A stretch of DNA of 64,000 nt from Limnoperna fortunei. Its lineage: Eukaryota; Mollusca; Bivalvia; Mytilida; Modiolidae. Under the pieces are notes generated by a model. It was not told the origin of the DNA. It made no database searches and saw only the letters and a list, made by a program, of their open reading frames with translations. This document shows positions 62,520-64,000 of the stretch, in pieces. Each line of letters starts with the position of its first letter. Position 1 is the first letter of the stretch. The DNA lies in assembly GCA_944474755.1 (NCBI GenBank), contig OX104120.1:20616492-20680491 (forward strand), written 5' to 3'. The translations under genes and the position numbers were made by a program.

Positions 62520-64000
62520 GTATTACAATAATGGAGTGATAGGCCCCAATCTTGAAAAGGTTTTGTTGCTTCAAGACAATTATCTTGGACTCGACTCCAT
62601 CTCTTTTTTTTTATTTATATGTGATTATTCCTAAGAGACAGCTTAAACAGGACCGCTTATGGACATTGCATTTTAGACTGTACATTTCTTGAAACATTGT
62701 ATGTTATTTTTTTGTTCTTGAACAATTAGCCCTATCTTTATTAATGTTGTTTTAACTGATAAATAATTAAAGATTAACATGTATAATTTGTTTTGTGTAC
62801 ATTACCTGCCCTAATTAGATAAGTGTGGTAATTTTTAACGGTTGACTAGTTTTATGATTAATGGCACGTGTCCAATGAAAATATTTATATGCTATTTTTT
62901 CAATAAACATTTTATGAAAAGTCATCAAAATTGGACCGTTGCCTTGTCATCTTCAAATTAATATATCAGCATTAAAAAATTAACAAATAATTCATTCCTT
63001 CATGGGCTAGGTGCATATCTAGGGCTAGGTGCACTTAGCCCGGGCTAAGCAGTATTTAGACGGACCCCCAATTAAGCACTGCAAATGAGACAAACAATTA
63101 TTATTTATTAAGTAAATAAAAATCTTCGGGTTTTTGAGTAAAATATAAGGTCATTTTTGAACGTTTATCTGTATATGTACGAGACTGTAAGGTGTGAACA
63201 TTTAAAAACATGCATTTTAAAAAATCATATTCGGGAGGGATTTTGTCCGCCTTGAAAATTTTACAGGGGGGATTTTGTCCGCCTTGTAAATTTAACGAGG
63301 GGGATTTTGTCCGCCTATGCTAAATTACACGGAAGGGATTTTGTCCGGGGGGGGGGGGGGATTTTGTCCTACACTCGATCACCCAAAGGGTGAAGAAGTT
63401 GTTACATTCTATAATGGGTGTATGGTCGGTGTATGTAGCCAAGATGGGGACCTGTGTTCCAAAATATAAACAAATTTTCAATCATCCAAATTCATGCAAA
63501 AAACACAACAAACCTACTTAAAACACATAAAACCTACTTTAAGCAATCTACTACACAGGAGTATCTATAAATTTTCATAAAAACCAAGATTTGTTGTGAT
63601 CACACAGAAGGGAGATGAAGTTATCCCATTCACAAATGGGTGTATGGTCGGTGTATGTAGCCAAGATGGGGACCGGTGTTCCAAAATATAAACAAATTTC
63701 CAATCATCCAAATTCATGCAAAAAACACAACAAACCTACTTAAAACACATAAAACCTACTTTAAGCAATCTACTACACAGGAGTATCTATAAATTTTCAT
63801 AAAAACCAAGGTTTGTTGTGATCACACAAAAGGGTGATGAAGTTATCCCATTCACAAATGGGGTTGACTGAAGGAAAAAACCGCTACGATATTACGCACA
63901 TGTAAGACAACAACATTTTCGTATTGTTTTCTGGATAAATGTGGAATGACAACTTGTAATTTAACTAAATCATAATTCATAAGTGAATAATAAACTATAA

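Larger units (their letters stand above)
61450..63067. mobile_element. 1618-bp inverted-repeat element nested in the previous one, 10-bp target duplication
   Basis: The left end GGTCCGTCTAAATACTGC and the reversed right end match for about 66 bp (TIR words CTTAGCCnGGGCTAAGTGCA and ATGCACCTAGCCCAT). CCAATTAAGC flanks it at 61440-61449 and 63068-63077. Again 9-10 bp, suggesting a Mutator-like element. Confidence 0.82.
60935..63376. mobile_element. 2442-bp inverted-repeat element, 9-bp target duplication, iterated ends
   Basis: TIRs of about 140 bp, nearly identical, each with five copies of GGACAAAATCCC (e.g. 60943, 60959, 60995, 61025, 61058), joined by conserved spacers such as TTCCGTGTAATTTAGCATAG. 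GATCACCCA flanks it at 60926-60934 and 63377-63385. Long TIRs and 9 bp fit the Mutator-like superfamily. No transposase; the interior is largely another transposon. Confidence 0.82.
60160..63862 (+). repeat. Tandem array of ~190-222-bp units, interrupted
   Basis: GATCAC starts at 60335, 60523, 60724, 60926, then 63377, 63598 and 63820. Each unit has a CACCCAAAGGGTG-type hairpin, TGTAGCCAAGATGGGGACC, AAATTCATGCAAAAAACAC and TCTATAAATTTTCATAAAAA. Units right of the interruption carry about 20 extra bp (AACAAACCTACTTAAAACAC). The 2.44-kb element 60935-63376 splits the array. Confidence 0.82.

Overview
The window is nuclear DNA of an animal, most likely a bivalve mollusc. It is AT-rich, one gene is split by kilobase introns, and most of the rest is repeats of kinds familiar from mussel, oyster and clam genomes. 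These are long arrays ending in (GAC)n or (GACG)n and a hairpin, a tRNA-derived SINE with a (CAAA)n tail, and MITE-like inverted-repeat elements. A mussel (Mytilidae) is my guess within Bivalvia, at low confidence. I see no bacterial or organellar features.

The only convincing gene is on the minus strand. It is a TIF1-family protein (TRIM24/TRIM33/TRIM66, Drosophila bonus) of eight coding exons, running from an ATG at 34952 to a stop at 5122. Every junction has a GT donor, an AG acceptor and a matching phase. The joined reading frame is 941 codons, in the family order RING, B-box 1, B-box 2, coiled coil, Gln-rich linker, PHD finger, bromodomain. All zinc ligands are present, so it looks functional. 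A YY1-type motif lies about 70 bp upstream of the ATG.

The introns are 0.4 to 7.5 kb and full of repeats. Intron 1 holds a 161-bp array (27480-28864) and several inverted-repeat elements. Intron 3 holds two array elements, one with a nested MITE. Intron 4 holds a 166-bp array and an intact SINE with a 12-bp target duplication. Intron 7 holds an inverted array element. Downstream of the gene (1-5120) are a 167-bp array and the end of a further element.

The 29 kb upstream of the gene (35-64 kb) shows no recognisable host gene. It holds more array elements (37.2-39.4, 44.1-45.35, 54.5-58.2 kb), hAT-like MITEs, two more SINE copies, a decayed LINE tail, and nested inverted-repeat transposons. 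At 60.9-63.4 kb, one element with a 9-bp target duplication contains a second one, both inside a ~200-bp tandem array.

The most interesting pattern is that five otherwise different repeat families share one layout. Each has a small palindrome at the 5' end, then a 9-11 nt word, internal tandem units (exactly 146, 161 or 167 bp in three families), a short GAC- or GGAC-type microsatellite, and a 3' hairpin whose last arm is the exact reverse complement of the 5' word, followed by A's. This resembles Helentron-associated (DINE-1/HINE-like) non-autonomous elements. Two of the families carry the nuclear-receptor half-site TCAAGGTCA in every full unit, including arrays inside a gene whose vertebrate relatives are nuclear-receptor cofactors.
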